From: an uncultured Clostridia bacterium
GTDB lineage: Bacteria > Bacillota > Clostridia > Oscillospirales > Acutalibacteraceae
Direction of reading: 5' to 3'
Assembly (NCBI GenBank): GCA_947166135.1
Contig: CAMVDB010000003.1
Coordinates: forward strand, 35,674-99,673
Length of the DNA stretch: 64,000 nucleotides
The notes under the pieces are model-generated. The model saw only the letters and a list, made by a program, of their open reading frames with translations, did no database searches and had not been told where the DNA came from. Below, piece by piece: positions 36,774 to 47,713 of the stretch. A program made the translations under genes and the position numbers. Each line of letters begins with the position of its first letter. Position 1 is the first letter of the stretch.

Positions 36774-39606
36774 CGAGAACACGATCGATACCTTAGTTAT
36801 CAAGGTCGAGGGCGACGGAGATTCTGCAATCAAAACGCTGGATAAAGTCGCTTCTTCACTGGAACGTATCAATTCCGCTGCAGGAAGCAGGAGCATTACA
36901 GCGCTCACCAACCGCCTTAATTCGCTCAAGGAGTCTGTCAACAGCATCAAGACGAAGAATCTTTCTAAGCTGAGCTCGCTGTTTTCGACCTTGGGCGGTG
37001 TGAGCAAGGTCAATATTTCCGCGAAGCTGCCGGAGAGGATCACAGAGATGGGTACGGCTGTCCGCAGTCTGGAGGGAGCCGATTTCTCCAAACTGAACGC
37101 GATGGCGAACGGCTTGAGCGCTCTTTCTCGCGTAGGAAATTCCCGTATGCCGAAGGTGAACGGAAAGGTTCTGTTCCCGGAGCTGGAGGATCAAAAGAAC
37201 GACCTGAACGGAACCGTTCAGATGACGGCTGTTGATAAAAATGTCTCAACCGTCTCTCAGTTCAGCTCAAAGCTGGATGATGTGAAAGAGAAGTTCAAGG
37301 GTTCTACTGCGAGCGCGACAGCGTTCGGCAAGTCGGTGAAATCTGCTTTTTCTGATTCAATTGTTTCTAAATTCACCTCTAAGGTGCATGAGGGAATCAG
37401 GGCGATCGGCAGAATTGCGATCTATCGTCTGATGCGTACCCTCATCAAGCAGGTGACGGAAGCGTTCAAGACCGGCATGGATGACATGTACCAGTACAGC
37501 AAGGGCTTCAACGGGGAGTACGCCCGTTCGATGGATCAGCTCGCCTCTGCGAACCTTTCGTATAAGAACTCGATCGGCGCGATCATGGCGCCGATCATGA
37601 ATCTTGTCGTTCCGTGGCTCGACAAGGTTGTCGATAAGCTGATGGATATCAACAATACCGCCGCGATGGTGATCGCGGGCTTGACGGGCAAGTCAACCTA
37701 TTCCAAGGCGGTGCGCGTGACGACAGAGTATGCAGCGGCAGCGTCTAAGGCGGAGAAGAATACCGGCAAGGTGACCGAGAAGGTCAAGGAGCTGCGTAAG
37801 TCCCTCGCGGGTCTCGACGAGATCACGATCATCGGCGAGCTGGCGGATCCGACCTCGACCTCGCGGTCAATTAAGGATTCCGCGGGCGAGTCCACCCCTG
37901 ATTATTCATCCATGTTCATCGAAGCCCCCGTCGATATGGCAAAGGTCAGAGAGATCAAGGAGAAGCTCGATCAGATTTTACAGGTGGCGAAGTGGATCGG
38001 TCTCGCCGTCGGAGCATGGGAGCTGGTCAAGTTTTTGTCCAGTATCGGACAGGCGATCAACGGACTCGGTTTGATCGGCCGTACGCTGGGCGGCTTGACC
38101 TTGATGATCGCGGGGTTTGGCATTGAGTTTTCAGGCGCTTTTGACATGGGAAAAAACGGCTTGAATTTAAAGAACGCGCTCATGACTGCTCTCGGCGCAG
38201 CGTTGGGTGTAGGTGGCTCTCTTCTCGTATTTGGTACGGGACCCCTCGGTTGGACGGTTGGACTGACCGTTGCGCTCACAGTGGGCGTTGTTGGTTACAT
38301 CATGGGCGGTATCGAAGCGGGCAAAGAACTCTATCGCATGTCCGAGGATTACAGGCAACTCGAGGCTCTCAGCGAGAAAGCCAAGACGCAGGCTGAGAGG
38401 GCGAAGGTAGCTTTTGATAATTTACAGCAGGCTAAAGAAAAGGCGACGGAGGTCTTATTCACAGGCGGCGTGGCCTTGAACCTGATCGATGAGATTTTCG
38501 ATCTGGCTGAAAAGACGAATCGGTCGAACGACGAATTGAGCCTGTTGAAAAGCAAGATCGAGGTGCTGAACGATCTCGGTCTGGATGGTTTGAAATTGGA
38601 GTTTGATTCGTCTACCAATTCGATTGTTCAGATCAAGACCAACGCAGACGGCGCGACCGAGAGGATCAAGGCGACTCGTGGAGAGATTGAAAAGCTCACG
38701 GAGAGTCTGATCAAACAAGCTCAAACAGAAGCGCTGCTCGAAGTGCTGAAAGAATCCTATAAATCGTTCTATACAGCAAGTTCCCAGCAGGCGGCAATTC
38801 AAGAAGAAGTCACCGCGTCTCAGAAGAGGCTGGGAGAAGCCGCGAAGGAGTACACGGATTTTCTGAGAGGTAAGACCGATGTAGAACTTCTCATTCATCG
38901 TAAAGAGCTGGGACAGTTGTCCGCGAAGGTTGAAGAAGCGAAGAAAGCATATAACGCAGCGAAGGATGCTCAGGAGCAGAACAACAAAACGCTGAAAGCG
39001 TCCTCCCGTCAGATCAGCACCACCGAGACAGATTTAAAGAATCTGAAAAACGGTACCTACGATCTGGCAGGTGCTTTTGATAAGCTTGGCATTTCTGTTC
39101 CTAAGGCGATAGATAAAACTAAGACTTCGGTAAAAACATCCTTGGATAATCTGCTGAATCCGTTGATCGAGCGTGTGGAAACGTTCGGTAATCGATGGCG
39201 CCAGAGCTTCAACGATATTTTCGATGACATCGCCGAAGGTTTGAAAAACGCTGACTTCCGCGCTGACGGTTCGTACAGTTACAATTATCTGCCGAAGCGT
39301 ACGGTTCCGCGTTTTGCTCAGGGTGGTTTCCCGGAGGACGGATTATTCTACGCGAACCATAACGAGATCATCGGACAGTTCAGTAACGGTAAAACAGCGG
39401 TCGCCAACAATGAGCAGATCGTCGACGGTATCGCCGAGGGCGTCGCGTCAGCGAATGACGAGACCAATAGTCTGCTCAGGCGTCTGATCGGCGTCGGTCA
39501 GCTGCTGCTCGAGAAGGACAGCACTATCAACGTCAGTGACATCACTAAGGCGATGGATCGCAAGAACCGGCGCGACGGTAAGGTCACCGTACCCGTATCA
39601 ATTTAA
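36766..39606 (+). CDS. Tape measure protein
   Basis: 946 aa, coiled coil plus hydrophobic Gly-rich segment; position. Confidence 0.88.
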   Translation: MSNENTIDTLVIKVEGDGDSAIKTLDKVASSLERINSAAGSRSITALTNRLNSLKESVNSIKTKNLSKLSSLFSTLGGVSKVNISAKLPERITEMGTAVRSLEGADFSKLNAMANGLSALSRVGNSRMPKVNGKVLFPELEDQKNDLNGTVQMTAVDKNVSTVSQFSSKLDDVKEKFKGSTASATAFGKSVKSAFSDSIVSKFTSKVHEGIRAIGRIAIYRLMRTLIKQVTEAFKTGMDDMYQYSKGFNGEYARSMDQLASANLSYKNSIGAIMAPIMNLVVPWLDKVVDKLMDINNTAAMVIAGLTGKSTYSKAVRVTTEYAAAASKAEKNTGKVTEKVKELRKSLAGLDEITIIGELADPTSTSRSIKDSAGESTPDYSSMFIEAPVDMAKVREIKEKLDQILQVAKWIGLAVGAWELVKFLSSIGQAINGLGLIGRTLGGLTLMIAGFGIEFSGAFDMGKNGLNLKNALMTALGAALGVGGSLLVFGTGPLGWTVGLTVALTVGVVGYIMGGIEAGKELYRMSEDYRQLEALSEKAKTQAERAKVAFDNLQQAKEKATEVLFTGGVALNLIDEIFDLAEKTNRSNDELSLLKSKIEVLNDLGLDGLKLEFDSSTNSIVQIKTNADGATERIKATRGEIEKLTESLIKQAQTEALLEVLKESYKSFYTASSQQAAIQEEVTASQKRLGEAAKEYTDFLRGKTDVELLIHRKELGQLSAKVEEAKKAYNAAKDAQEQNNKTLKASSRQISTTETDLKNLKNGTYDLAGAFDKLGISVPKAIDKTKTSVKTSLDNLLNPLIERVETFGNRWRQSFNDIFDDIAEGLKNADFRADGSYSYNYLPKRTVPRFAQGGFPEDGLFYANHNEIIGQFSNGKTAVANNEQIVDGIAEGVASANDETNSLLRRLIGVGQLLLEKDSTINVSDITKAMDRKNRRDGKVTVPVSI

Positions 39607-39620
39607 AGAGGAGGACAGTC

Positions 39621-40043
39621 ATGGAGAAGTATAATCCGTTTTGGAACGGCCGCGATTACAATCCGATTATCTCGGTCGACGGTGTCGCGCTCCCGCACTG
39701 TCCTTCTTCTTTTGACTGGGAGGAAGAGGACTTATCCAACGCTCAGGCGGGACGAACCGAGGACGGCGGAATGGATAAGAACCGTATCGGTACGATTACC
39801 GCTCTCAAGCTGGAGTGGCAGAACCTGCCGCTCCAGACGATGGAACGGATCTTGCGTATGTTCGCTCCCGAATACATCTATGTTGTCTATATCAGCCCCT
39901 CGGTTGATCCTTATTACGGTTATCGCAGAGCTGAAACGTTCTATGTCGGCAACAGGAGCATGAAGGTACATAACGGCAAATTGAATATATGTGAAAAGCT
40001 CAGTTTCAACCTTATCAGCCGCTATCCTCACTCCAACACATAG
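39621..40043 (+). CDS. Distal tail-like protein
   Basis: Position and size. Confidence 0.55.
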   Translation: MEKYNPFWNGRDYNPIISVDGVALPHCPSSFDWEEEDLSNAQAGRTEDGGMDKNRIGTITALKLEWQNLPLQTMERILRMFAPEYIYVVYISPSVDPYYGYRRAETFYVGNRSMKVHNGKLNICEKLSFNLISRYPHSNT

Positions 40044-40053
40044 GAGGTTCGAC

Positions 40054-41829
40054 ATGCTTAATATCTCAGAAGAAATCAAGACCCTGCTGCGCGGAAATTA
40101 CCGTCAGATGGTGCGTATCACCTTCCCGCATAACGATAAGACGATCGAGATAACGGAAACCGACGTGATACAAGGGTCGTTCACGTGGGATCGTTACGCG
40201 GCTACAGGCGACATGCTCGAGCTAGGTACGGCGACCGCCTCGGAGATCGAGTTCACCATCCGTAACACCGGTTATCTCCGTGACATCTCGGGCGGTCAGA
40301 TCGATATCAGGGAGATAGGCTTCGAGGGCAAGGAGATGACCGTCGAGGTCGGTATTCGTAAATGGGGCGCCCGCAGATGGGAGGACGCACAGATACGATG
40401 GTTCCCAATCGGGAAATTCACCGTCATGAACATGCCTCATAAGTTCGCTACCATTCACATTACCGCCCTTGATCGCATGACATGGTTTGATATGTACATT
40501 CCGTCGGAGGACAACCCCTTCGGCGCAACGGAAACGATCGCGAGCATGGTGCGAAAGATGTGTGAGGCGCTGCATATCGAGTGTGTGCTGCCTTCTGCGC
40601 TCCCGAACCTTGATCTGCTCGTGGATATCGTAAAGCTGATCGAAGAAGAACCGCAGGCAACCTATCGTATGCTCGTGCAGTGGTCGGCTCAGCTGACCGG
40701 TTCGATGGCGTATATCAATACGGAGGGCGTGCTGGTGTTCCGCTGGCTAGAGCGTGCCGAGGGTGTCCGGCTGACTCCCTCTACGCGCTATTCTTCGACC
40801 GTGTATGAGCCTGTTATGTTCGGCGGGCTGACGGTAGAGAAGAATGAGCAGTTCGCGGAGTTCGGCAGCGACAGCTACTACCGATACAGTATCACCAACA
40901 ATGCTCTGATTCAGGACGACGACTGGGTCAACACCTACAGTCAAGCGCTTCGTGATCTGTGGGACAGTCTGATCGATAGCTCGATTCCATACCGCCCCTT
41001 TGAGGCGAGTATCGTCCCGATGCCGTATCTTGAACCGCTCGATATTGTCGAGTATGAGGATAATAACGGCGATGTGTTTGATACCCTCATCACGCACGTG
41101 ACCTTCACACTCAACGGCAGCACAACTGTCATGGCGGCGGGACAGTCCGAGACCGAGGCGAAGTGCGTGACACCTTCCGGCGCTACAAACCGCGAGGATG
41201 CAGACATCAAAGCGCTGAAGAATCGGATCGCGGTACTTGAAAACGCCACCATCGCCGCGAGAAACCGTATCACAGATATGGTAAGGCTCGCGTTGGGGCT
41301 GCATCGTATCGAGGTGAGCGCTCCCGACGGCGGCGTCCTTTACTATTTCACGACCGCTAACGTCCCCGACAAAAGCGACGAGTACACTCCGACCCTTGCC
41401 GATCTGAGAGGTAACCTCTCCGATAACGACGTGATCTATCTGATGTCCGGAGCGGGGCTGTTCTGGTGTCACGGAAGCGACTGGGACGTTGACGCTCAGG
41501 AGCCGAAGACTGATAAAGGCTGGAAGTACGGTATCGCGAAGGACGGCTCAGCTGTCCTCGGTCTGGTTAACACCAGCGGTATCCACGTCAGTGACGAGGG
41601 TACGGTTTACCGAACGGAAATCAACCCCGAGGACTTCTCGGTCTATCAGGGTAACAACCTTGTGTTTCGTCTGAACGGTCAGCTGGAGAGTCAGATCAAC
41701 CGCCTGCTGGTCAAGGCAAACATCGAGCAGCCGAACGTAGATAACAATGCCTATATCCGTATCGGCAGCGCAATGCTGGTGCCGGCTGCGGGAGGCTTGG
41801 ACATTGTTTATGCGGAGGATATCGAATGA
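40054..41829 (+). CDS. Tail-associated/baseplate hub-like protein
   Basis: Order after the distal tail gene. Confidence 0.6.
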   Translation: MLNISEEIKTLLRGNYRQMVRITFPHNDKTIEITETDVIQGSFTWDRYAATGDMLELGTATASEIEFTIRNTGYLRDISGGQIDIREIGFEGKEMTVEVGIRKWGARRWEDAQIRWFPIGKFTVMNMPHKFATIHITALDRMTWFDMYIPSEDNPFGATETIASMVRKMCEALHIECVLPSALPNLDLLVDIVKLIEEEPQATYRMLVQWSAQLTGSMAYINTEGVLVFRWLERAEGVRLTPSTRYSSTVYEPVMFGGLTVEKNEQFAEFGSDSYYRYSITNNALIQDDDWVNTYSQALRDLWDSLIDSSIPYRPFEASIVPMPYLEPLDIVEYEDNNGDVFDTLITHVTFTLNGSTTVMAAGQSETEAKCVTPSGATNREDADIKALKNRIAVLENATIAARNRITDMVRLALGLHRIEVSAPDGGVLYYFTTANVPDKSDEYTPTLADLRGNLSDNDVIYLMSGAGLFWCHGSDWDVDAQEPKTDKGWKYGIAKDGSAVLGLVNTSGIHVSDEGTVYRTEINPEDFSVYQGNNLVFRLNGQLESQINRLLVKANIEQPNVDNNAYIRIGSAMLVPAAGGLDIVYAEDIE

Positions 41830-43277
41830 GTACTGCATCATTTCTTGAAATCGTTCAACACATCAATCTGGTGAGTTTCACGAAGCAGGCGTCAGTCAAG
41901 ATCAGATGGTGGAACGATACGGCGGGTAAATTCTATTACCGTCTTCGCTGTGATGCGAGCCGTTATACCCGCCCCGATTTCCCGACGACTTATCTGTATA
42001 TCGGCAACGGTTATTCGACCGTCCCCGACTATTACTATAACATGCAATTCGGCGTGACGAAGATCACAGACGCGAACGGCAACATCACGAGCTTCGAGGC
42101 GCTGTTCACCCGTTATCCGGATGTGCAGAGCTTGCGCCCGACAGCGACGCTGGAGATCGCGGACAACGCCGAGTTCACCGACGCGGTCATCGTGGCAGCA
42201 AACACCCATGATCTCGATATTAATCTGGACAGCTCCGGCAGCTTCGGACCCGCGTGGGTCAAACCGACGTGGATCGACACCAAGAGTGGGATCGCGGGCG
42301 TTAAGACCTTAACCGGTGATGACGCCTTTAAGGGCGTGCAGGGGTTCTCGGAGATCCGCTTTGATTATCCGACCGCGTCAGGGAGATACGGCACCTCCGT
42401 TGAACGCTATACGCTCACGGTCGCAGGTGGATTATCGGTCGCCTATACACCCGACGAGCTCGAAGCGGCGCAGGGTCATATATACATGGCGCTTTCCGAC
42501 TACCGAAATCTGACAGGAGATATCTCCGTTACATTCACGGTTGAGGACAGCCGGGGTATGATAACGAGATATCAGTCAATCCTAACCATCGTCGCCTATA
42601 AAGCGCCGTATCTCAGCATGAACGATACGCACCGACAGGGCGGGACCGGCTCTACCGTCATTCTCGATTTCTCCGGCATGTGGAACGGCGCTCCTTTGAC
42701 CATGAGCTGTCAGTCGGTCACTGCGTACGAGGAGGGCTCCTCTCAGGCGCTCTACACGCTCGTCCCTGCGATTTCAGTATCAGGCACATCCTTTTCCGTC
42801 CATCATGTATGGGACGCGGTACGCTTCGATTCCGGCAAAGCCTACCGCATTGTAGCGGTATTCAGCGACACGGTACAGGAGATTATCATTATTCTCCCGA
42901 TCCCTGTCGGAACGCCCGTTTTATCTATCCGTGATAAGAGGATCGGCATCAATAATCCGAGCCCGCAGACAGCGCTGGACGTGTCGGGCGTCATCAGCCA
43001 GAACAACATGGCAGTCCTCGGTAATATCGAGGAGATCAAGGACGAGATCGACGACAGCGTCGACTTGAATGATTACCTGACGGCGGGGATCTACGCCTAC
43101 CTCGATCTTGCCGAAACGATCAATCATTTCCCGGCGGAGAACGCGCCGCTTCTTTTGGAAGTCTTGCGCTTCGGGGATCTGTGGATCCAGAAGGCATACT
43201 ACGTCGATACGGGGGCGGTATATATCCGCACAGGTACCGCAGGCGGCAGCTCGGTATCTTGGCATTTGCTTAGTTAG
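41826..43277 (+). CDS. Tail fibre/DUF859-like structural protein
   Basis: Beta-rich repeats; position. Confidence 0.55.
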   Translation: MSTASFLEIVQHINLVSFTKQASVKIRWWNDTAGKFYYRLRCDASRYTRPDFPTTYLYIGNGYSTVPDYYYNMQFGVTKITDANGNITSFEALFTRYPDVQSLRPTATLEIADNAEFTDAVIVAANTHDLDINLDSSGSFGPAWVKPTWIDTKSGIAGVKTLTGDDAFKGVQGFSEIRFDYPTASGRYGTSVERYTLTVAGGLSVAYTPDELEAAQGHIYMALSDYRNLTGDISVTFTVEDSRGMITRYQSILTIVAYKAPYLSMNDTHRQGGTGSTVILDFSGMWNGAPLTMSCQSVTAYEEGSSQALYTLVPAISVSGTSFSVHHVWDAVRFDSGKAYRIVAVFSDTVQEIIIILPIPVGTPVLSIRDKRIGINNPSPQTALDVSGVISQNNMAVLGNIEEIKDEIDDSVDLNDYLTAGIYAYLDLAETINHFPAENAPLLLEVLRFGDLWIQKAYYVDTGAVYIRTGTAGGSSVSWHLLS

Positions 43278-43288
43278 GAGGCGACCCT

Positions 43289-43723
43289 ATGATAATAAGC
43301 GATATGCGGAATCTGGATGTCGTCAGAGCGAATCTGTTTGAACCCATTATCATCGCGGAAGATGACGAGAACGCTCACCGATTGCTCGCTCAATTAGTAG
43401 TTGACGGAGAACTCCTCAAAGTTCCTTCGGGTTATGAGGTTTCCCTCCAATATTGCAGGGCAGACGGTGCTAAGGGTGTGATCGCGGGGTTGATCACCTC
43501 CGACGGGAAGATCTCGGTTGACATTCCTACCATGATGATAGAGCTGGATGATCTTGTAAAATGCGACGTTTGCGTGAACTATAGGGAGAATGTTACCATT
43601 CATGAGCTTTCGGTGCAAGACCGCGATCTCGTCGCTGTGCCGATCGAGACCGAAACCGATATGCCGCTGAGAACAGGTCTTTTCTATATCGACTCTCAGT
43701 ACAGAGTCATCATTCCCACATAA
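43289..43723 (+). CDS. BppU-like baseplate upper protein
   Basis: GKISVDIPTMMIELDDLVKCDVCV similar to the N-terminus of the next CDS. Confidence 0.55.
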   Translation: MIISDMRNLDVVRANLFEPIIIAEDDENAHRLLAQLVVDGELLKVPSGYEVSLQYCRADGAKGVIAGLITSDGKISVDIPTMMIELDDLVKCDVCVNYRENVTIHELSVQDRDLVAVPIETETDMPLRTGLFYIDSQYRVIIPT

Positions 43724-43737
43724 GGAGGTAAACGATC

Positions 43738-46092
43738 ATGAATTATGACGGTTTTATCCGTGAAGAAATATCGGTCGACGTCAGCCTGCCGAACTATTTC
43801 ACGCCCCCTCTGATCAAAGAGGGCGATCGCGGAACGCGCGGCTTCAAGGTGACGATCACCGACGGCGGCGAGCCTATCGAGATTCCCGATGATGGAACAG
43901 AGATATGGTTCAATTGCCGTAACCGATCGAACCCCGAGAAGCATGGCTCCAGCCGAGGCGTCATTAATGCCGACGGTACGGTTAACGTAGATGTCCCCGC
44001 TGTTGTGATGGATGTTCCGGGGATGGTCGAATGTGACATCTCGATCATCACGAGCGTTCAGGGTTCCGATGAACCCTCGATTCTCAAAACCACTCTGTTC
44101 TGTCTGAACTGTGAAGCAGCAGCGAATAAGAACGGAACGACTACGGCTGCTGAGGATAATATCCTCGCGAAGATCGTCGCGGGAGAGATCAACCCGCCCG
44201 GCGGCGCCAACTATGAGCACGTCGTCGAAGTGGTCGGTGATGATCTCGACCGTGCCGATCGCAACGATACCTTATATATTCATAAAGTCGGAAACAGAGT
44301 CAAAGGCATTGTATTTGTCGCGGGGGATGTTCCGCCTTATCAAGGCTGTACGCAGTACCGCTTACGCAAAAGCGGTTCTGTCGAGTATCGCTTCGGTGCG
44401 TTAAATCTTACTACCGATCCCTATAGCTATGACTGGGGCGGCTATAGTGCCACCGGCGACTGGAAGCGCCTCGCCACCCTTGATGATATTCCCGATATCC
44501 CCGAGGCTGTTAACCCTTGGAAGAATAAGCGTTACATCTCTCACGGCGATTCCATCACGTGGTACGACGGTCAGGGCTATCTGTGGGGCGAGCATAAGGG
44601 CGAGATCGCTACAGGTTATCAAACAATCATGAAGGAGCTCCTCGGGCTCTCTTATAACCGAGCAACCGACAACAAAGGCAGATCAGGCTATACGATTGCG
44701 CATAACTATGAGGGTTCGCATGACGGCTCCGACAACCTCGTCGATGTGATTGCCGACGAGAATATCGATTATACCGCTTACGATCTTTGTACAATTCTCG
44801 GCGGCACGAACGATTATCGGCGTGCGACGCCGCTTGGTGAGCTCGGTCAGACCGGTGACAATTATGAATCCTTGGATACCGACACCTTCTACGGCGCGTA
44901 TCGCAAGTGCGTTGAGTACATTCTGACCGCTGCTCCCGATATTCGTCTGGTGTTGATCACGCCGTTTCAGCGAGACCCTTATTCTGCGTGGTCGAGCTAT
45001 GAAGCAACTTATGACGGGAACAAGCCCAACGCAGAGGGCTTGAAGCTGATCGACTATGTGAACGCGGTCAAGCTGATCGGCAAGATGTACGGACTCCCGG
45101 TCTGTGATCTGTATTCTAACATCGGGATCACCGAGCTTACCCTCAGCACCTACACGATCGACGGTCTGCATCCGAATGACGAGGGATTCAAACGGATAGG
45201 CGAGGTTCTCGCCGATACACTAACCAGCGGTGGAAACAATGATGCGGCTGATCTGTCGGTTTATGCGAAGAAGAGCGACATCCCTGACGTCACCGGCAAA
45301 GCCGATAAGGCGACCACCCTTGCGGGCTACGGGATTGCGAATGCTTACACCAAGGGCGAGGTCGACAGCCTGATCGGTTCGATCTCCACCTTGGACTTCC
45401 GTGTGGTTCAGTCCCTGCCAACGACGGATATCTCGACCAGCACCATCTATCTGGTGCCGAAATCCACATCTCAGACGCAGAACGTATACGACGAGTATCT
45501 GTACGTCAACAGCACTTGGGAGCTGATCGGCAGCACGGAGGTAGACCTCTCGGACTATGTCAAGGAAGAGGAGGTCTACACCACTGACGAGGCTGACGAT
45601 ACGTTCATGAAGTTTGCGCCTGAGATGAATCCCACCAACGCCGATCGTGTACACGTCGGCCAGCTGTTTAAGTATAGCGGTCTGCTGTACTTCAAGTACG
45701 GCACCGGCGCGAATGATTATTTTGAGGTGTCCAAAAAGTCGGATATACCATCTGTACCGACAAAGGTTTCCGCTTTTGAAAACGACGCGGGGTATCTGAC
45801 TCAGCATCAGGATATCAGCGGGAAGGTCGACAAGGTCGAAGGCAAAGGCTTGAGCACCAACGACTATACCACAGCTGAGAAGAACAAGCTCGGCGGTATC
45901 GATGCCGGAGCAAATAAAACGGTTATTGATACAGCCCTTTCGTCGACTTCGACGAATCCTGTACAAAACAAGGTGATCAAGAAAGCCATGGACGATCTTC
46001 CGTCTGTTCCTACGAAGGTCTCCGATCTGACAAATGACAGCGGTTTTCTGACGCTCGGCACCCTTCCTGTCTATAATGGAGGTGTTCAATAA
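43738..46092 (+). CDS. Tail protein: BppU-like N-terminus plus SGNH/GDSL hydrolase plus fibre
   Basis: YISHGDSITW (GDS), ILGGTNDYR (GxND), DGLHPNDEGFKRIGEVL (DxxH). Confidence 0.8.
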   Translation: MNYDGFIREEISVDVSLPNYFTPPLIKEGDRGTRGFKVTITDGGEPIEIPDDGTEIWFNCRNRSNPEKHGSSRGVINADGTVNVDVPAVVMDVPGMVECDISIITSVQGSDEPSILKTTLFCLNCEAAANKNGTTTAAEDNILAKIVAGEINPPGGANYEHVVEVVGDDLDRADRNDTLYIHKVGNRVKGIVFVAGDVPPYQGCTQYRLRKSGSVEYRFGALNLTTDPYSYDWGGYSATGDWKRLATLDDIPDIPEAVNPWKNKRYISHGDSITWYDGQGYLWGEHKGEIATGYQTIMKELLGLSYNRATDNKGRSGYTIAHNYEGSHDGSDNLVDVIADENIDYTAYDLCTILGGTNDYRRATPLGELGQTGDNYESLDTDTFYGAYRKCVEYILTAAPDIRLVLITPFQRDPYSAWSSYEATYDGNKPNAEGLKLIDYVNAVKLIGKMYGLPVCDLYSNIGITELTLSTYTIDGLHPNDEGFKRIGEVLADTLTSGGNNDAADLSVYAKKSDIPDVTGKADKATTLAGYGIANAYTKGEVDSLIGSISTLDFRVVQSLPTTDISTSTIYLVPKSTSQTQNVYDEYLYVNSTWELIGSTEVDLSDYVKEEEVYTTDEADDTFMKFAPEMNPTNADRVHVGQLFKYSGLLYFKYGTGANDYFEVSKKSDIPSVPTKVSAFENDAGYLTQHQDISGKVDKVEGKGLSTNDYTTAEKNKLGGIDAGANKTVIDTALSSTSTNPVQNKVIKKAMDDLPSVPTKVSDLTNDSGFLTLGTLPVYNGGVQ

Positions 46093-46739
46093 TGGGAGTT
46101 GCAATCAAATACAAAGGCAGTACGATCGCAAGTATGAATGCCGACGGTACCAAAACGCTGAAAACAGCGGGTAAGTACTGTGAAGGAGATATCGGGGTCG
46201 AATACTCGGCTCCGACGCCTACGCTTATTTCGAAAAGCATCAACTCGAACGGCACATATAGCGCATCCTCGGACGGCGCTGATGGTTATTCGGGTGTGGT
46301 TGTCAATGTGCCTACAGGCTCTATGAATTCAAAATGCTGGATATTTTCCACCGATTCCGATTCATCGAAAGGCGCTTTTATTTCTATTTTAGATTCCGAC
46401 CAGTGGTTGGCTGCACACCGAGAAGATGATTCTTTGACAATTACAATGGTGCCTTTATTTCAAGTGACTTCCGTTCAGCAAACAATAGTATTGAGCGTTT
46501 GCAGCAACAGAATACTGTATGGATCAAGTTATGATCGATTTTACCGTGGTGCTAATTCCAGCAATTCACTTAATGGACAATCCGGACCTGTACCAATTAA
46601 AGACGTGACGAGCTCATACGGAGCCGGTTTTTCTGTAGATAGTAACGGCGGTTTAAAATATCGTTGTTTCGACTACGGCGGCCAGGTCTTTTTACCTGCA
46701 GGTGATTGGTTAATAACCGCATCTGTTGAATCGATATAA
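46092..46739 (+). CDS. Hypothetical tail protein
   Basis: ORF between fibre and lysis genes. Confidence 0.55.
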   Translation: MGVAIKYKGSTIASMNADGTKTLKTAGKYCEGDIGVEYSAPTPTLISKSINSNGTYSASSDGADGYSGVVVNVPTGSMNSKCWIFSTDSDSSKGAFISILDSDQWLAAHREDDSLTITMVPLFQVTSVQQTIVLSVCSNRILYGSSYDRFYRGANSSNSLNGQSGPVPIKDVTSSYGAGFSVDSNGGLKYRCFDYGGQVFLPAGDWLITASVESI

Positions 46740-46763
46740 AGTGTAGCATGAGGAGTGATACCA

Positions 46764-47069
46764 ATGCAGACACAGGTAGATATCATCGAACTGTCTAAGA
46801 TCATCGGCGCGTGCTCTGTGATCCTCGGCGCGATCATCGGCGCGTACAAGCTTTATGACAAGCTCATTGACCGTGTAGCAAAGCTCGAGGAGCGCGTCGC
46901 CGCGCTGGAAAAAGAGAACCGTCAGATTAAGAAAGAAAACTCTATTGTTATTAAGGGGCTTCAAGCTTGTCTTGGTGGTTTGATTCAGCTTAATTGTAAT
47001 GGTGAAGTGACCACTACAAAGAAAGAAATTGACGACTATATCAATAATGCCGCTCATGATCAAAATTGA
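46764..47069 (+). CDS. XhlA/hemolysin-like small membrane protein
   Basis: TM plus coiled coil in the lysis module. Confidence 0.55.
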   Translation: MQTQVDIIELSKIIGACSVILGAIIGAYKLYDKLIDRVAKLEERVAALEKENRQIKKENSIVIKGLQACLGGLIQLNCNGEVTTTKKEIDDYINNAAHDQN

Positions 47070-47097
47070 GCGGCTATATAAAGAAAGGAATGATTTT

Positions 47098-47454
47098 ATG
47101 ACTAACTGGAAAACAAAACTGACCTCTCGCAAGTTCTGGGCGGCGGTGGCGGAGTTCGTCGCCATGCTGCTGGTGTTCTTCAACTACCCTCAGGACAAGA
47201 CCACCCAGATCACCGCTCTGATCATGGCGGGCGCTGCCGTGATCGCGTACATTGTCGGCGAGGGTCTGATCGACGCGGCGAGCACGACTTCTCCGCCGAA
47301 GCACGCCGCGGGACAGAATGACGTAACCGAGATTGCTCCGATTAATATTGACACCAAGGGTACGGTTACTGTCAATCCTGTTAACAAGAAGCCCGAGGGC
47401 GGGAAGTCCGAACATGATTATACATACGAGGGTGACGATGACGACGAGCAGTAG
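47098..47454 (+). CDS. Holin
   Basis: MTNWKTKLTSRKFWAAVAEFVAMLLVFF...ALIMAGAAVIAYIVGEGLIDAA. Confidence 0.75.
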   Translation: MTNWKTKLTSRKFWAAVAEFVAMLLVFFNYPQDKTTQITALIMAGAAVIAYIVGEGLIDAASTTSPPKHAAGQNDVTEIAPINIDTKGTVTVNPVNKKPEGGKSEHDYTYEGDDDDEQ

Positions 47455-47464
47455 GAGCGATAAC

Positions 47465-47713
47465 ATGACCAATCTTCGCGACACTGTCCCTCTGATGACC
47501 TCTCCCGACTATAAGGACAGGTTCAGAGCGGAGTACTACCAGACGAAGATCCGCCACGATAAGCTGACTGCTCTGATCGCCAAGCTCGAGGCGGGTGTGC
47601 TCGACTTCGAGCCCGACTGTTCGCCGAGCCTGCTCACAGAGCAGTGCGCTGTGATGGGTCGGTATCTCCACATCCTGGAGCAGCGAGCAAAAGCGGAGGG
47701 GATCATCTTATGA
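47465..47713 (+). CDS. Hypothetical phage protein
   Basis: [34 protein letters not shown], between holin and lysin. Confidence 0.6.
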   Translation: MTNLRDTVPLMTSPDYKDRFRAEYYQTKIRHDKLTALIAKLEAGVLDFEPDCSPSLLTEQCAVMGRYLHILEQRAKAEGIIL

